In this document: positions 1 to 12,534 of the stretch, one piece after another | How the letters are laid out: the number at the start of each line of letters is the position of its first letter | How positions within the stretch are numbered: the first letter of the stretch is position 1 | Assembly (NCBI GenBank): GCA_003024785.1 | Contig: PUQB01000480.1 | Location: 115,110-179,109, forward strand | Length of the DNA: 64,000 nt | Direction of reading: 5' to 3' | From: Selaginella tamariscina | Lineage: Eukaryota > Streptophyta > Lycopodiopsida > Selaginellales > Selaginellaceae | The notes under the pieces: model-generated | Database searches by the model: none | Told to the model about the DNA's origin: nothing | Seen by the model: the letters and a program-made list of their open reading frames with translations, nothing else | Program-made: the position numbers and the translations under genes

Positions 1-26
1 AAATAGTCTTGGTTCTTGCAAGAAAT

Positions 27-722
27 ATGGCCTGTAGTTTAGTGTGTTTACGGGTGCTATCTGTTCTTCTCTGTATCTTACATATTTCTTTGGCTGCTCA
101 ACATGAAGTGGGAGGGAGCGATGGCTGGAAGCTTGGAGTAAACTACACAAAATGGGCTGTCACACAGGATTTCAGAGTTGGAGACACCTTGTGTAAGTCA
201 GAACGTGTGTGTGTGTGTGCGTGTATGTGTTGAAGTATATGTGTTTGTCTATGTATGTTATGCTATATGTGTGTCTTAGCATTGTACTCTCTCTCTCTCT
301 CACACACAGACATCTACACGCAGAATAAAACGTTAGAACAACACACTCTATATGGTCTGTCTTGTACATACGTACAGAATAAAGACTCTCTCTTCTCTCA
401 CACACACACACGCACAGAATAAATGTTAGAACACAGACACTCGATATGGTCAGTCTTGTCTCTTGTGCATACGTACAGAAATAACAGACTCTCCTCTCTC
501 TCTCTCTCTTCTCTCTCTCTCTACAACCACACACACACACCGCACGCACAGAATAAAATGTTAGAAACACACAACATCTATATGGTCTGTCTTGTACATA
601 CGTACAGAATAACAGATTCTCTCGCTCTCTCTCTCTCACACACACACACATTACTCACAGAATAAATGTTAGAACACACACACTCATATGGTCTGTCTTG
701 TACATACCTACAGAATAACAGA

Positions 723-757
<35 letters not shown>

Positions 758-1395
758 ACGCACAGAATAAAATGTTAGAACGCACACACTCTATATGGTC
801 TGTCTTGTGCATTCTCTCTCTCTCTCACACACACATACGCTCACAGAACACTCTATATGGTCTGTCTTGTACATACGTACAGAATAAGAGACTCTCTCTC
901 TCTCTTACACACACGCACACGCTAAGCTTTGTCTATATACACAGCATTCACCTACACTCGAGTACACGATGTGATGGAGCTTTCTAGGGCGGACTATAGG
1001 AACTGCACTTTTTCAAGGCCTCTGGCATCCTATCAAATAGCTAGTCCCATCATAGTTAGCCTGTCCAGGCCAGGAAATTACTGGTTCGCATGTAGCGTGG
1101 CAAACCACTGTTCAGAAGGTATGAAGCTCCAATAAAGGTCTTTATAGGATCTTCACCGTCCCCAGTAGAGTCTCCTCAGCTTTCCCCGGGAGCCCGGCCA
1201 CCGTCGGTAGCTCCGGCTCCTAGGCGTTCCTCAGGAGCACCGGCACTGTCTCCCTCTGAACGTGGTTCCTCAGGAGCACCGGCACTGTCTCCTTCTGAAC
1301 GTGGTCTTGTTCCGGCGTCGAGTTTCGCCGTGTCCAGGTTTTCAGTTGGTTGGGGAATAACAATTCTTATTTGTTTGATTGTACTTTCTTCTTGA
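27..1395 (+). CDS. GPI-anchored phytocyanin (uclacyanin/early-nodulin-like), one-base frameshift
   Basis: Secreted blue copper protein of the phytocyanin family with an arabinogalactan-like tail, expected on the outer face of the plasma membrane. Exons: 27-192 and 945-1395, phase-1 intron 193-944 with GT-AG ends. Exon 1 gives a hydrophobic signal peptide, then GGSDGWKLGVNYTKW and VGDTL; NYT is a possible N-glycosylation site. Exon 2 gives FTYTRVHDVMEL, a Cys in DYRNC, then FACSVANHCSEGMKL. Type-1 copper ligands by family spacing: His of HDV, Cys of FACS, His of NHC, Met of GMKL; the second Cys of NHC would pair with that of DYRNC. The printed frame stops at 1133-1135. One base lower (from 1132) it runs on as IKVFIGSSPSPVESP, a Pro/Ser/Ala-rich linker with two copies of a 13-residue unit, then a hydrophobic C-terminus ending at 1395, typical of a GPI signal. 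So one base seems missing near 1131. The ATG at 27 is the first in frame. Confidence 0.86.
265..925. repeat. Minisatellite in the phytocyanin intron
   Basis: About six imperfect units of roughly 60-130 bp. Each has the core TATATGGTCTGTCTTGTACA, an AGAATAA segment, a CT run and a CA run. Cores begin near 348, 443, 580, 686, 792 and 853. Open frames here on either strand are low-complexity shadows of the repeat. The array nearly fills the 752-bp intron. Confidence 0.85.
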
Positions 1396-1640
1396 AAAAA
1401 TTTCCTTTGGAATATATATATATGTGTGTGTGTGCGTGTGTGTTTCCATCCGATACCATGATTTCGATATTATTAAAATTTTATTTATTAATTATTGAAT
1501 TAGATTTTTTAATCACTACCGTTTTAAGTAGTAAGATCTCCATTATAAAACAGAGTCCACTCACTCTAAATAGTAAAGTATATTCCAAATATTAAAATCA
1601 GTGTTTGTTTAACTTTATAGATAATTAATAAGGACTAATG

Positions 1641-1696
<56 letters not shown>

Positions 1697-2110
1697 AAAT
1701 CAGCAAAACCCAAATGTAAATTTTTATACATATATTTGTATACATAAGGTGTCTACGTACATACATTATATAGTCAAAGTTACACACACACACACACACA
1801 ATATATATATCATGTAATATTAAGTTGAGCATTCTCCAGAGTAAGGCAGTAAATATGTAAAGATTTTTACTACTATAAAAATAGTTCGTATTGTCCCCGT
1901 TTCAGTACACGCGTTACACACAAAACCATCTGTACAAAAACACGCATATGCACTTCTATGTGTATATATATGTGAGGGTCTATTTGCACCTGTTTTTACT
2001 TTAAAATCAAGATGGATTTTATGGGTTTTTAAATTCATATATTTAAGTATAACCTCGTAACTTATACCTGGAGTGTTATTACTTAAGGATTCCTGAGACA
2101 CTAATATATC
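1396..2110. repeat. Dispersed repeat block downstream of the phytocyanin
   Basis: AT-rich DNA without a gene. Part of it (about 1400-1530, beginning TTCCTTTGGAATATATATAT) recurs near 6045-6160. Another part (about 1830-2090, containing GTCCCCGTTTCAGTA) recurs near 15995-16200. A TA microsatellite lies at about 1645-1693 and a CA run near 1783-1800. Confidence 0.65.
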
Positions 2111-3459
2111 ATAGTGTTCTACTTTTCAAATACACAAATATTAGAAAAGAAACCAAATTTATCGACAAAACAAAATAATCACACCATAAGTACACCAAGG
2201 ATGCTTAATACAACGAGGATTATAGATGGTAACACTGCTAACAACTCTAGTGGATGTGTGTCCTTCCCTCCACTCTTATCCAGAATAGTGGAATAATTGA
2301 TGAACTTTGGTGTCATCCCAATGTAAGTGGTATCATTAGAACCTTCATTATTAGTAACACAAACATTTACCGATTTAATAATGTTACATGGATATACATA
2401 GGTCTTATCCTTGACATGTTATGTATCGTTTACAATCTTGTATGCATGTTTCGTTCCATGTATATAAAGATAAGAGCACTTTTTATTTTCTTAGTTTTTA
2501 AATACATTATACAATTATTACTCCTCAGTTAAATTAGTTACAACAAACTAAAGTTATATATTTAAACCTTGTTATATCCTTAACAGTATTATATCACAAG
2601 TTTTTTTATTAACTTTAAAATATATTATTTTATTTTGAACATTTATAATTATTATTACCATTTCGCAGGTCCACCAGCTTTGATAATAGCTTCCATTGGG
2701 TTTAACATATTACAATAAACATATTTAACATTTTGCTTTTAGAATGATTTTGTATTGCATTATTCATAATTCTTTAAAATGTGATTGAGATATGGAGAGT
2801 TCTTGGTTAATTTATTTATTAATACACTTTATTTATAATTTAAATATCTAACTCCAATTCATCAACAAAACAATAGTGCAAAACCATTGGCATGCAAAAG
2901 ATGGATTGACTGGCAAACTCTATATATTTTAATCTTATTAAAAACTTTTAAAAAACTATAAACAATACAAGACAAAATTATTTTTCACCACATATGTTAC
3001 ATAAATGAAAGAGGTTTTAAAAGAAAAATCCCTCGTGACAGGTATATTTTGTTGTAATAATGCCGAATGGAAGTCGATATTAAAGTTAACGGTGGACCTA
3101 CAAGGTAAACAGTAATTATGAATGTTCAAAATAAAATATACTTTTTATAAGTTAATAAAAATTTGTGGTATAATATTGTGAAGGATACAATGAAATTTAA
3201 ATATATAACTTTAGTTTTGTTATAATTAATTTAATTGAGGAGTAATAATAATTAAAAGTTTTATATAATATATTTATTGTCTCCCATTATACATTATCCC
3301 AAAATATAGTCCATACAAGGTTTAGTATCATAAAGCAAAGGAAAAAATAAATTTATGTAGTGAAGATAATAAGGTTATTCAAAATCCTTAAAATTATATT
3401 CTCGAGACTTATTTATTATCTTATATATCTTTGAATTACTATCTTCGAACGACATCATA
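2111..3459. other. AT-rich intergenic DNA, nothing recognised
   Basis: No open frame with recognisable coding character, no RNA gene and no clear repeat ends. Short frames near 2114-2532 show no family motif and no splice-linked partner. Confidence 0.6.
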
Positions 3460-5985
3460 GACAACACATCCCTTGAGTTAACAATTCGATGTAACATACT
3501 AATCAAATATTATATAACATATTCATTAAATTAGAGGTTGATCACAAAATAAATTGAAATAAATGTTTATCAATAATGTTTTGAGTTTTTAAAACACACA
3601 AGGTTACTATGGTGTAACTCAGATTTTTAATTGGCCGGTCAAAATATTATGTTACTAGTTAATGTAACACACTTCGATCTGACATGTTTTTATTTATTTT
3701 TGTTGCTTAGTCGCCTATTATTGTCACTAAAAAAGATTGTCAATAAGAATATTTTAATTTTATTTTAAAAATTAACTTATGTATAATATATGTATATTTT
3801 TTGTGTATATAGATATGTGTGTGTGTACATACACACACACACACACACATATATATGTATGCATGTATATATATATGTGTGTGTGTGTGTTGTGTAAATA
3901 TAGAGAGAGATGTGTATAATATACATATACATACATATATATGTCTGTGTATAAATACATTCATAAGTACATATACATACATTTGTGTATATACACACAC
4001 ACATATGTATATGTATATGTATGTGTGAATTTATATACTAGATATGTGAAAGAGTGATGTGTATATATATGTGGTGTATGATAATTATCATAAAAATGAT
4101 AAATGTTTAAAAATTTAAATGTGACAAGGACATATTTAAAATAATAGGTGTGGTTGATTGATTGTTTTTCAACTAGTTTATTAAAGTAAAATACCAAAGT
4201 TATATTTAATATTACACAATGACTTGTATATAAAACATCACTATGGTAGCCCTTTATGAATTAATTTTCCATATTCTTACTTCTTCATTAACATAATTAT
4301 TTTTTTACTTCTTCATATTTTCTTACATAATCAATGTTAATATGTTAATACATTACTTTGATGGAGTACCTTCTTCACAACCTTTTCCAAACACATTCCT
4401 TCTATTTTCTTTTCTCAAGTCATCTTTTATAATCTTTTGTCATGTAAGTACATAAGATTTGACTTTCTTTTATTTTGTATAAGCATTTTTTACATTTATA
4501 CATAAGTTTGTCCAAACCTCATAACTTATATTATTTTAGATATACTTATATTTTGTGGGTACACTAAAGACAAATAAAAAAAAGACAAACATTAATAAAG
4601 TATTCTCTTAGTGTTTTTAAAATTTAATTCTATACTTTATATGTAACTTAAATTTATAAGATTATCTAAGCCTCAATTTTTAAAAAGTATTTGAACAAAG
4701 CAACGGAGCAAAGCCATTAGCATGCAAAACATTTAACCAACTTTCTAAATTTTAATATTATCGAATAACTTTTAAATACAAAGTCATTCTCAATTGTATG
4801 ATGTTATGAAAATGAAAAAGGTTTTAAAAGAAAAATAAAAAGCAATCCCTTCAAAAATCTTAGGTATACTTGTTGTAACAATGTTAAATTGATAAAAATT
4901 ATTATCAAAACTATCGATAGACTTACATAATACTTATCAATGTTCAAAAAAATAATATATTTTAAAGTTAATGAAAAACTTATATTGTCAAGACCCAATT
5001 ATCTTCAAATATACAACTTTGAAAGTAATAACTATTAAAAGTTTATATAATGTGTTTAAAATTAAAAAATAAAAAGCACTCTTATATTTATTAACTCATT
5101 GTACATAGTATTATGATTTGTTATGTGTTGTTAAGATCGTAGTTAATTATGTAGAAGATTCTTAGTTATATTTATTTTATAGGCACATATAATGAGAAAA
5201 ACACCAAAAATATATATATTATGGAAAAACGAGAGTTTGATGGCAATATAGAAGTATGAGTCACTATCATAATACAAATGATTCATTATCGTAATACAAT
5301 GTTTGAGGCAGAGTACGGCATATCAGAATAAGGATAAGAAAGAGTATAGTAACTGAATGGATAAGGCTAAGAGGAAGTTACAATAACTACTAGTACGGAC
5401 TAAGAGTACGATATAAATAGACTAGACTAGCATCCCGAGTATACTGTAATTTTGTACTATGTGCCGTGTGCAGACATATAATATTTTACATTCACTCTCA
5501 ATACGACTATTAAATTCTTGTTTGTTTTTATGCTTTGATATATACTTTTCTTTTCTTAGTACTGTGACAGGATCCACAGAACTGTTACCTGCTACATACC
5601 TTGCCATTCTTACCCTTTCCCGACCTTCTGAAGTCTGACTTATTCTTTATCTCATTTCCCTTATTCCGATAGTCTCTTATTACAGGATTGTTAGTGGCGA
5701 CCACTGCTACAATTAGTCTGTAAGATTTTCTTTGTTCAACATGTGTATAATCTTATCAAGAATACTGGCCTACTAATCGCACCCCCACCTTTTTATTATT
5801 TGGACATTCATTTGTATTAATTTAATTGATTTTTTTTAATAATTAATAAAACATTAAAAATAAGTAAAAACATGTATTTAAAAATGTTTATTTATACTAA
5901 ATCATATGTAAAATAAAAAGTATAGGTCTTTTTTTATTATAAATTTAGGAGGGCAGTATATATATATATTAATGAAACAAAAAAT
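3460..5985. repeat. Segmental duplication, copy 1
   Basis: Diverged but collinear with 12535-14470. Shared marks in order: a stretch ending near GACATGTTTTTATTT (3681 and 12803), a TG/TA microsatellite zone (3790-4030 and about 12940-13100), a GTAGCCC...TTTTCCA stretch (about 4245 and 13381), ACACATTCCTTCTATTTTC-like text (about 4391 and 13539), and CTACTAATCG...CACCTTTTTA (about 5771 and 14257). Copy 1 carries an extra insertion at about 5118-5764. Non-coding. Confidence 0.7.
5118..5764. mobile_element. Insertion in duplication copy 1, solo-LTR-like
   Basis: About 640 bp present here and missing from the matching place in copy 2 (about 14235-14250). It is richer in GC than its surroundings, starts near TGTTGTTAAGATCG, holds a TATA-like GATATAAATAG (about 5409) and has no coding capacity. 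Length and TATA-like box suggest a solo LTR, but I could not fix both termini or a target-site duplication. Confidence 0.35.
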
Positions 5986-6480
5986 ATTGTGTTTAAATTT
6001 TTGTTTCTTTTTTTTTCACACTACAGTTCACAAAAAAAGTTTATTCCTTTGGAATATATATATGTATACATAAAAGTGTTCATTCGATACCATGATTGAT
6101 ATTATTAAAATTTTATTTATTAATTATTGGATTAGATTTTCTTAATCACTACCGTTTTAAAATAGTGGTAGAAGATGTTAAATTAAATTCCTTATAAATA
6201 GAGTCCACTCACTAAAGTCAATCCTCTAAGTAATAAAGTTGTTATAAACATAGTTTGAAATTTAAAACGGATTTCATATAATAATAAACAATACTACAAG
6301 TCCAATAAATTTCAGTATAACATATAGATGCTAAGTATATTTAAAAATTAAAATCAGTGTTTGCTTAAATTTATAGATTACATATGATAATTTTCTCAGC
6401 AAAATCCAAATGTAAATTTTTATACATATAATTGTATACATGAGGTGTCTACATACATACATTAGGTACGCATACCATTT
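5986..6480. repeat. Second copy of the 1.4-kb dispersed block
   Basis: Matches about 1380-1780, including CCTTTGGAATATATATAT, GATACCATGATT...GATATTATTAAAAT and a CAAAATCCAAATGTAAATTT stretch. No gene. Confidence 0.6.
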
Positions 6481-9400
6481 ATATGCATAATGTCACATAA
6501 TTATAGATGTGGTTTACTTCTAAGATGTCATGACATATAACTAGTTTAGGGTGTTTTAATTAAATCCTCAAGCTATTCATAAATAAAATTTAAATCCCTG
6601 AATATGCACAACCATAATGTTCCTTTTTACACAAAAGAGGGGAAAAAATCTTTTCAACTTCCTACCACACTGGAGAACATAACAATAACTTCATATTCAA
6701 AAAGCACATGGCACTAGATGAAAATGTCCTTTTTCACATCCATTATTAAAACCCTATACATGATATAGTACATGCCCATGCAAGGGTGTATCCGTACCTT
6801 GCAAATGAGGTTGAAGAAAAAACGTTTTGCAATTTCACTTAATATATCATGATGTAGTGACTATGCATTTTTGTTCAAACTGTCTTGTTAATATGTAAAA
6901 CAAAACAATAATTCCTCAGGAAGTGAAACAATTATATGTTATCAAGAGTCGCCCTTAGAGAAATACCATAACAAATGACTTTTCGTGCTTTTTCGACAGC
7001 TTCCTTTGATGTTTGTAAGGACATTCTAAGATAAAGGAGACATAGGAATGAGCCCAGTAGTTCAACATCTAAGGTGTAAGTGTACTCGACTATGGAAACA
7101 AATGCTAAATCCCACTTTGGTTTGGGTCACAATCTTCTTGCCTACCAGATTTGTTTCGATGACAACTAGAAAGAGACTAGGAAACTCTCTACTTAAAAAC
7201 ATTAGAAGCAATTGTGTAAAAACAAAAAATGTCTTAAAAAATTATTTCAATAAATGAGAACTATTTGACTGAAGTGTGAATACATCTAAGTGAGAAAGTC
7301 TCTCCTAAAGTTGATATTCAATTGAAGAATAAATAATTGACAAATATACAAAGCGACTCAAAAGAAAATTGATAGCTCCGATATTAAAAAGTGATTCACA
7401 TAGCCTAGACTATATATATTGCATAATGTGCAGGAGGTCTAAGACAAATCAAAATACTACAACATTTTCAAATTGAATTTTGACAAAATTGATTATGCTT
7501 AATATAAAATTGTGAGGAGGAACTAATACATGACAAAGATTGGATTATACAATGATGCATTGGGAAAATACAGTGTTAGAAAATAATTTTAATTCACAAT
7601 AGAAATGCAATTGTCCATTTTATTCTTTCAAATTGTAAAACGTTCATGTTTATGTTTTCTTTGGTGTTGTCCAAATTAATGAAAATGAAAATGTTATTTA
7701 ATTAGTTCAAACTTACTATGAAAAATGATTTTAAATTACTTTTGAGTATTCTTGTATACTTAATTTACGAAAGTGTTTATTACATTCTTGACGCTAAAGA
7801 TAAATTACTAAGTACTATTGGATCTAGGGGTCTTGCTCATTGTTTAATAAAGAAGTCAACTGATAATTAACCAATAACATTCACAACGTCAAATTTATTT
7901 CTTTTCATTCCTAAATATCACTTTCATTTGGAGTGTTTTGATTTGGCAAGGTTGATATTGAACACAAGGGATTGTTGCTCCAAAGTTTTATGTGTTGAAT
8001 ATAATTAATATTGTTTTAAACATTATAATGATATACTTACAAATTATGTCAGCTTTAATGATGTTTCATCATCATCCACCATGCAAGACATATGTGGAGT
8101 TTACATAAGTATTTCTCTTTTACATTATCAAATGTCCGAAATTTTACAAGTTCCTCACCAGTCTTTGTTATTCTTCTAGGTTTATGCTATTACTATTTTT
8201 GCATATTAAGTACTAATATTACTTACATGCTTTTGGAATAGAAATGACAACTATGTTTATATACAACATTGTGACCAAAGACTTTCTTCAAAACATTCCA
8301 TCAATGACAACTTTATCACCCATAAAATCATGGATTTATGGTACTTTGAATCACAAATAAACAGCTTCATAAACAAGTTCACTCACCTTTGGACATCTCC
8401 ATATATTAGAAAAAACTCGCTTTTATGCATCTTCATATATTAAAAAAAGTGTTCAAGACTTTTTCATATATTTAATAAAGTGTTTGTTTTCAGATGTCCT
8501 ATATTGTAGGAGCACTAGTTTTAGAATAATAATTTAAGTTAGTATTTAGTTAAAATTTTAATTATGCAATGTAATTTATTGTTCCACCCATCTATCGTGT
8601 TATTCAACAAATTATACTTTGACACAAGTTCTTTTTCTTGATCATTTTTAAGTTAAAATTTATCTTATGCTTTTGTTCATATTTTTATTTAAGAGGGTAA
8701 ATTTAAGAAAATCATAATGGTACCGATGCCAACATGAACAATAGAGTCTTTACTTTCATATTATTTCAATATGTATATCAAGAATTGCAAGATTGACTTA
8801 ATTATTTAATCTTTAATTATGTGGTGTTTTAATAATTATGCTCATTAACACAAGTTTTAGTATTTCTTTGACAATTAATTCTTTAATTAAACTTTATTTA
8901 CTGTAGTTAAGGCATATGAATAATGTTTTGCACATTTTATATAGAAATGATTAGTGTCATGTAATTACTTCAATGAAATTGATTATGAATAGTTTTTTTT
9001 TTTTTTCTTTTTTTTCTGAAGTTTCTTATAAATATTCTTTCATAAATCTTGATTATCATTCATATTATATTTTCTTATTTGAGATTTTTGAACAACCAAA
9101 GGAACTCAATGCTACATGTTATATATATCACTTTGCATATGTTGATTATTAATTGATATTCTTTTTAAGTTCCAATATTAATTTCAGGATTATCTAAACA
9201 TTATTAAAAATCATAATTTCTTTATTCATGTAGTGAAATCAAAATTTTAATTACATATATATATAAATTAAGAAATCAATGATATATTCATAAAATTAAA
9301 AAGTATAAAATTTAATTTATGTATTTTATATAATTGAAGATCATTAAGCATTCTATGAATTGATTTGTAAACCACCATGGTCATGGTTTAAGCTAATTTT

Positions 9401-10030
9401 ATTAATCACCTTAATAAAATGAGCAATGTACTAACAACTATAAAGTAAGAATTTGCAAATTTATTTAAGTTAACTTATAACAAATGCACTATTTAATATT
9501 ATGTACTAATTAATAATTTTAAAATATTAATTCAAAAACCATTATTTGAAGAAGCTATTGATAATGTGATTTAACCATTAATATGTCTTATAAATGGGTG
9601 TGTTGTTTTTCAAATAACTCATATGTATAACCTGTATCGTAGTTTTTTTAAGATTAATTATTCTATTTGATCACTTAATGCACTTAGAGATTTAAACATA
9701 GTTCGGTCATTATCAATAACTACTTGAAAACTTTAATGAAAAATAAAATTTACATTTCCGAAACTTTCTCCGTTTAATTTAATTAAAATATGAATTCACA
9801 ATTAGTGAAGTAGGTTAACAACACCTTAAAGTTGACCTAACCTCACTTAACCTTGGGAGTACTAACACTAATACCCACTTCCTGCCATGCCACTTATACA
9901 AACAAGTCGCACGAACGAGCACACTAGAGATTAAAATGAATCTTATTTCCATCTATTTTATATATATATATATGCAAGATATATAAAATACAAACATGTT
10001 TCTATCTTATAATTAAGCTTTCAACTGTGA
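6481..10030. other. Gene-poor AT-rich DNA
   Basis: No gene, RNA or transposon end recognised in 3.5 kb. The only notable open stretch (about 7048-7257, +) has no motif, no plausible splice partners and reads like chance or decayed sequence. A T-rich tract lies near 8994-9018. Confidence 0.55.
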
Positions 10031-10084
10031 ATTGCATGCATATATATATATATATATATATATTATATACATATATTATATTAT

Positions 10085-10160
<76 letters not shown>

Positions 10161-10165
10161 TTACT
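10031..10165. repeat. Compound (TA)n/(GT)n microsatellite
   Basis: Long TA tract broken by TATTATA and ACATA, ending in an uninterrupted GT run at about 10128-10159. Confidence 0.9.
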
Positions 10166-11106
10166 CGGGGTGAGCTGTGATAATCTCCATCATCAGATTG
10201 GCAAGTAGCTCTCTCCCATGCAGTGAAATTGCCTATAATAACAATAATAAGACCAACATATTAAATTCTTACATCTTTCTTATATATATATATATATATG
10301 CATGTGTCAACTTTGATATCCAATAAAGGACACGGTTCCTAATATATATCTAATGTCATTATAATTGACTAATCAGTTTTCATATAAATATACGAAATGA
10401 ATATTTTTATATATAAAAATCACGTTCTATAATTAAACCATAGCTATAATTATAATATACAAGTCAAACTCGCGTTTTAATATTTAATTTCCTTAACACT
10501 GTAGAACGATTCAGAAAGAATTAACACGCCTGCCATGATATGAATGATACTACTAAAATATGTGTCACAGCCAGCCGTTTATCAAGCTCACGATGCATAG
10601 ATGCTAAGTATATTCCAAATGTTAGCAATTAAGGTTTAATGATATTAAATTTAATTTAAATTCTCAGCAAAATTTTTAAGTTTTACGAATTAATTAATTT
10701 TTTTTTAATTTAAAAATTAAAGAAGGGAATTTAAACATATACATACATGTGTATATAGTGTGTTTACTTCTTCTCATGATTAAGTGAATGTTCACTCTGT
10801 GGGTAAACTATATGTATGTATAATTTAATAATTTTCTTCAGTTAGCATCTCATAAACTACCGGTCATGTTTTATTAATTATATTTTGAATAATTTGTTTT
10901 CTGTTTGTTTCTACATTTATCAATATAACTGTAACATATAGAACATATAAACTGTAGATATCTAAAAAAAACTTCTTACTTTGGAGAATGATCTACCCTG
11001 GAAAGTTAAACCACACACTCACACACACACACATGCCCACACACGCACATTTAAACATATACATACATTTTATTTCATTCGAATGCCCAACTTATTCATA
11101 GCCTTA
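10166..11106. other. Intergenic DNA with dispersed-repeat pieces
   Basis: AT-rich with short TA and CA runs (CA run about 11012-11045). Fragments near 10595-10620 and 10800-10930 resemble the dispersed blocks at 6.3 and 15.9 kb. No gene seen apart from the adjoining peptide pseudogene. Confidence 0.5.
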
Positions 11107-11226
11107 CTAATAACAAGGCCCGGCGACGAACGGAGGGATCCGGTAGCACCTACCAGGGTTGCAGCAGAATGGTTGACCAGCTGAACATTCATAAGAAGTG
11201 CTGCAACAAATATCCGGCTAGGCTTC
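11107..11226 (-). pseudogene. Broken paralogue of the six-cysteine secreted peptide
   Basis: On the minus strand this keeps the cysteine-rich half of the peptide encoded at 16864-17046: ECSAGQPFCCNPGRC and PPFV..GPCY followed by a TAG stop. The cysteine pattern CC-x4-C is kept and the last loop is one residue longer (x10 against x9). An in-frame TAG follows the EA codons where the intact gene continues into mature peptide, one extra Cys has appeared, and I see no signal-peptide exon upstream. Flanking DNA downstream of the gene is also shared (AACTTATTCATAGCCTT). Best read as a decayed duplicate; a live gene with an unseen first exon is unlikely given the stop. Confidence 0.75.
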
Positions 11227-12534
11227 CATTAAATTACATGGCAATGTTTCTCTTATATATTTATTAAATTATTATAATATGCTATTAATTATATTATAAA
11301 TTAATCTTAAAATTATATCGGTCCTATATACCCTTTATTTTTATAGAGAATCTAAATCAAAATCATTAATTATAATTAAATGAAGTATATAAATACAAAT
11401 ATATTCTAGTGAATTGTGTATAAACGATATATACATTATTCATACCATTTATATGAGGAATGAACATATCACAGTCATTTATATGAGAATGTGACTTATA
11501 CAATCACAATAAATAATTGGCATAATATATAAGAATATAATATTTATAATAATGTATTACTTATTCCTTTATGTAGTTGATTATAGTTTATTAAATAATA
11601 TATTATTGATTTGATTCTTAAAAGCTGAGGGTTAAAAAAGGATTAAGAATAAAGCACAGGTCCTATGTACGGAAGTTATATATATATGCATTTATATGTG
11701 TGTGTGCAACGCCGTATCCATGAAACTATAGACAAAGAAACACATAATCCTGTGTATACATATGTAAATTGCAAGTCGAGATTAAAGAAGTCCAGCCTTA
11801 CGAGCTATAATAAGTATATTACGTGTGTACGGTAATATATTTAAAAGGTCAATCGAATTACTTGTAAAACTTAATTATCACACAAAACTATAAGATGTTA
11901 ACACATGTAACCAAAGATGTACAAGTGTGTTGCACCTTTTTACATTATTTTAAATTATATATATTAATATTGTCATGTTGTAACATGGTATTTAATTATT
12001 TTAAATTAATATATATTAATATTATCATAGTTATAACATAGTGAGTTGACTATTTAAATAAAAATTATAAAATACGTAAACAAAAGACTCAAGCTTAATT
12101 AGGTCATTATGATTAAGGCCGTTTAATATAACTATTAATTGGCTCTTTACTTAGTTAGATTAATGGGAAAATGAAACGTTATGATAAATATTATGCATAC
12201 ATGAGAGTACTTTATATAAAGTCCTATGCTATTAATGTAGATTTAATTTGAATGACTCTATGATAAATTTAGTGCTAAACTTTTATATAAAGGTGTTATA
12301 CAAATGATTTTTGAATCTTGTTTATTTAAAAATTTATTTGAAAAGTTAAAAGGATAAATTTTATTTTAGTGCTAAAGAGATTTATGAAGAAATCCTTATA
12401 CAAACTTATACAAAAAGAGATTTAATGAAATTTCGCCATTAAGAACATTATTATTAAATTTAGGTTAATGAAAAATTAAGATTCTCTTTTTTTACAATAA
12501 ATTTCTTTTTAATTATCAATTACGTTATAATAAT
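11227..12534. other. Intergenic AT-rich DNA
   Basis: No gene, RNA or element end recognised. Confidence 0.5.

Noticed and set aside
172..987. Several long open frames on both strands rich in Cys-Val or His-Thr
   Set aside because: Translations of CT/CA/GT minisatellite in the phytocyanin intron.
3740..4197. Overlapping open frames of Tyr, Ile, Cys, Val and Thr
   Set aside because: Produced by TA/TG microsatellite; no codon bias or motif.
7048..7257. 69-codon open frame in gene-poor DNA
   Set aside because: No recognisable family, no splice partners and no nearby coding signal.
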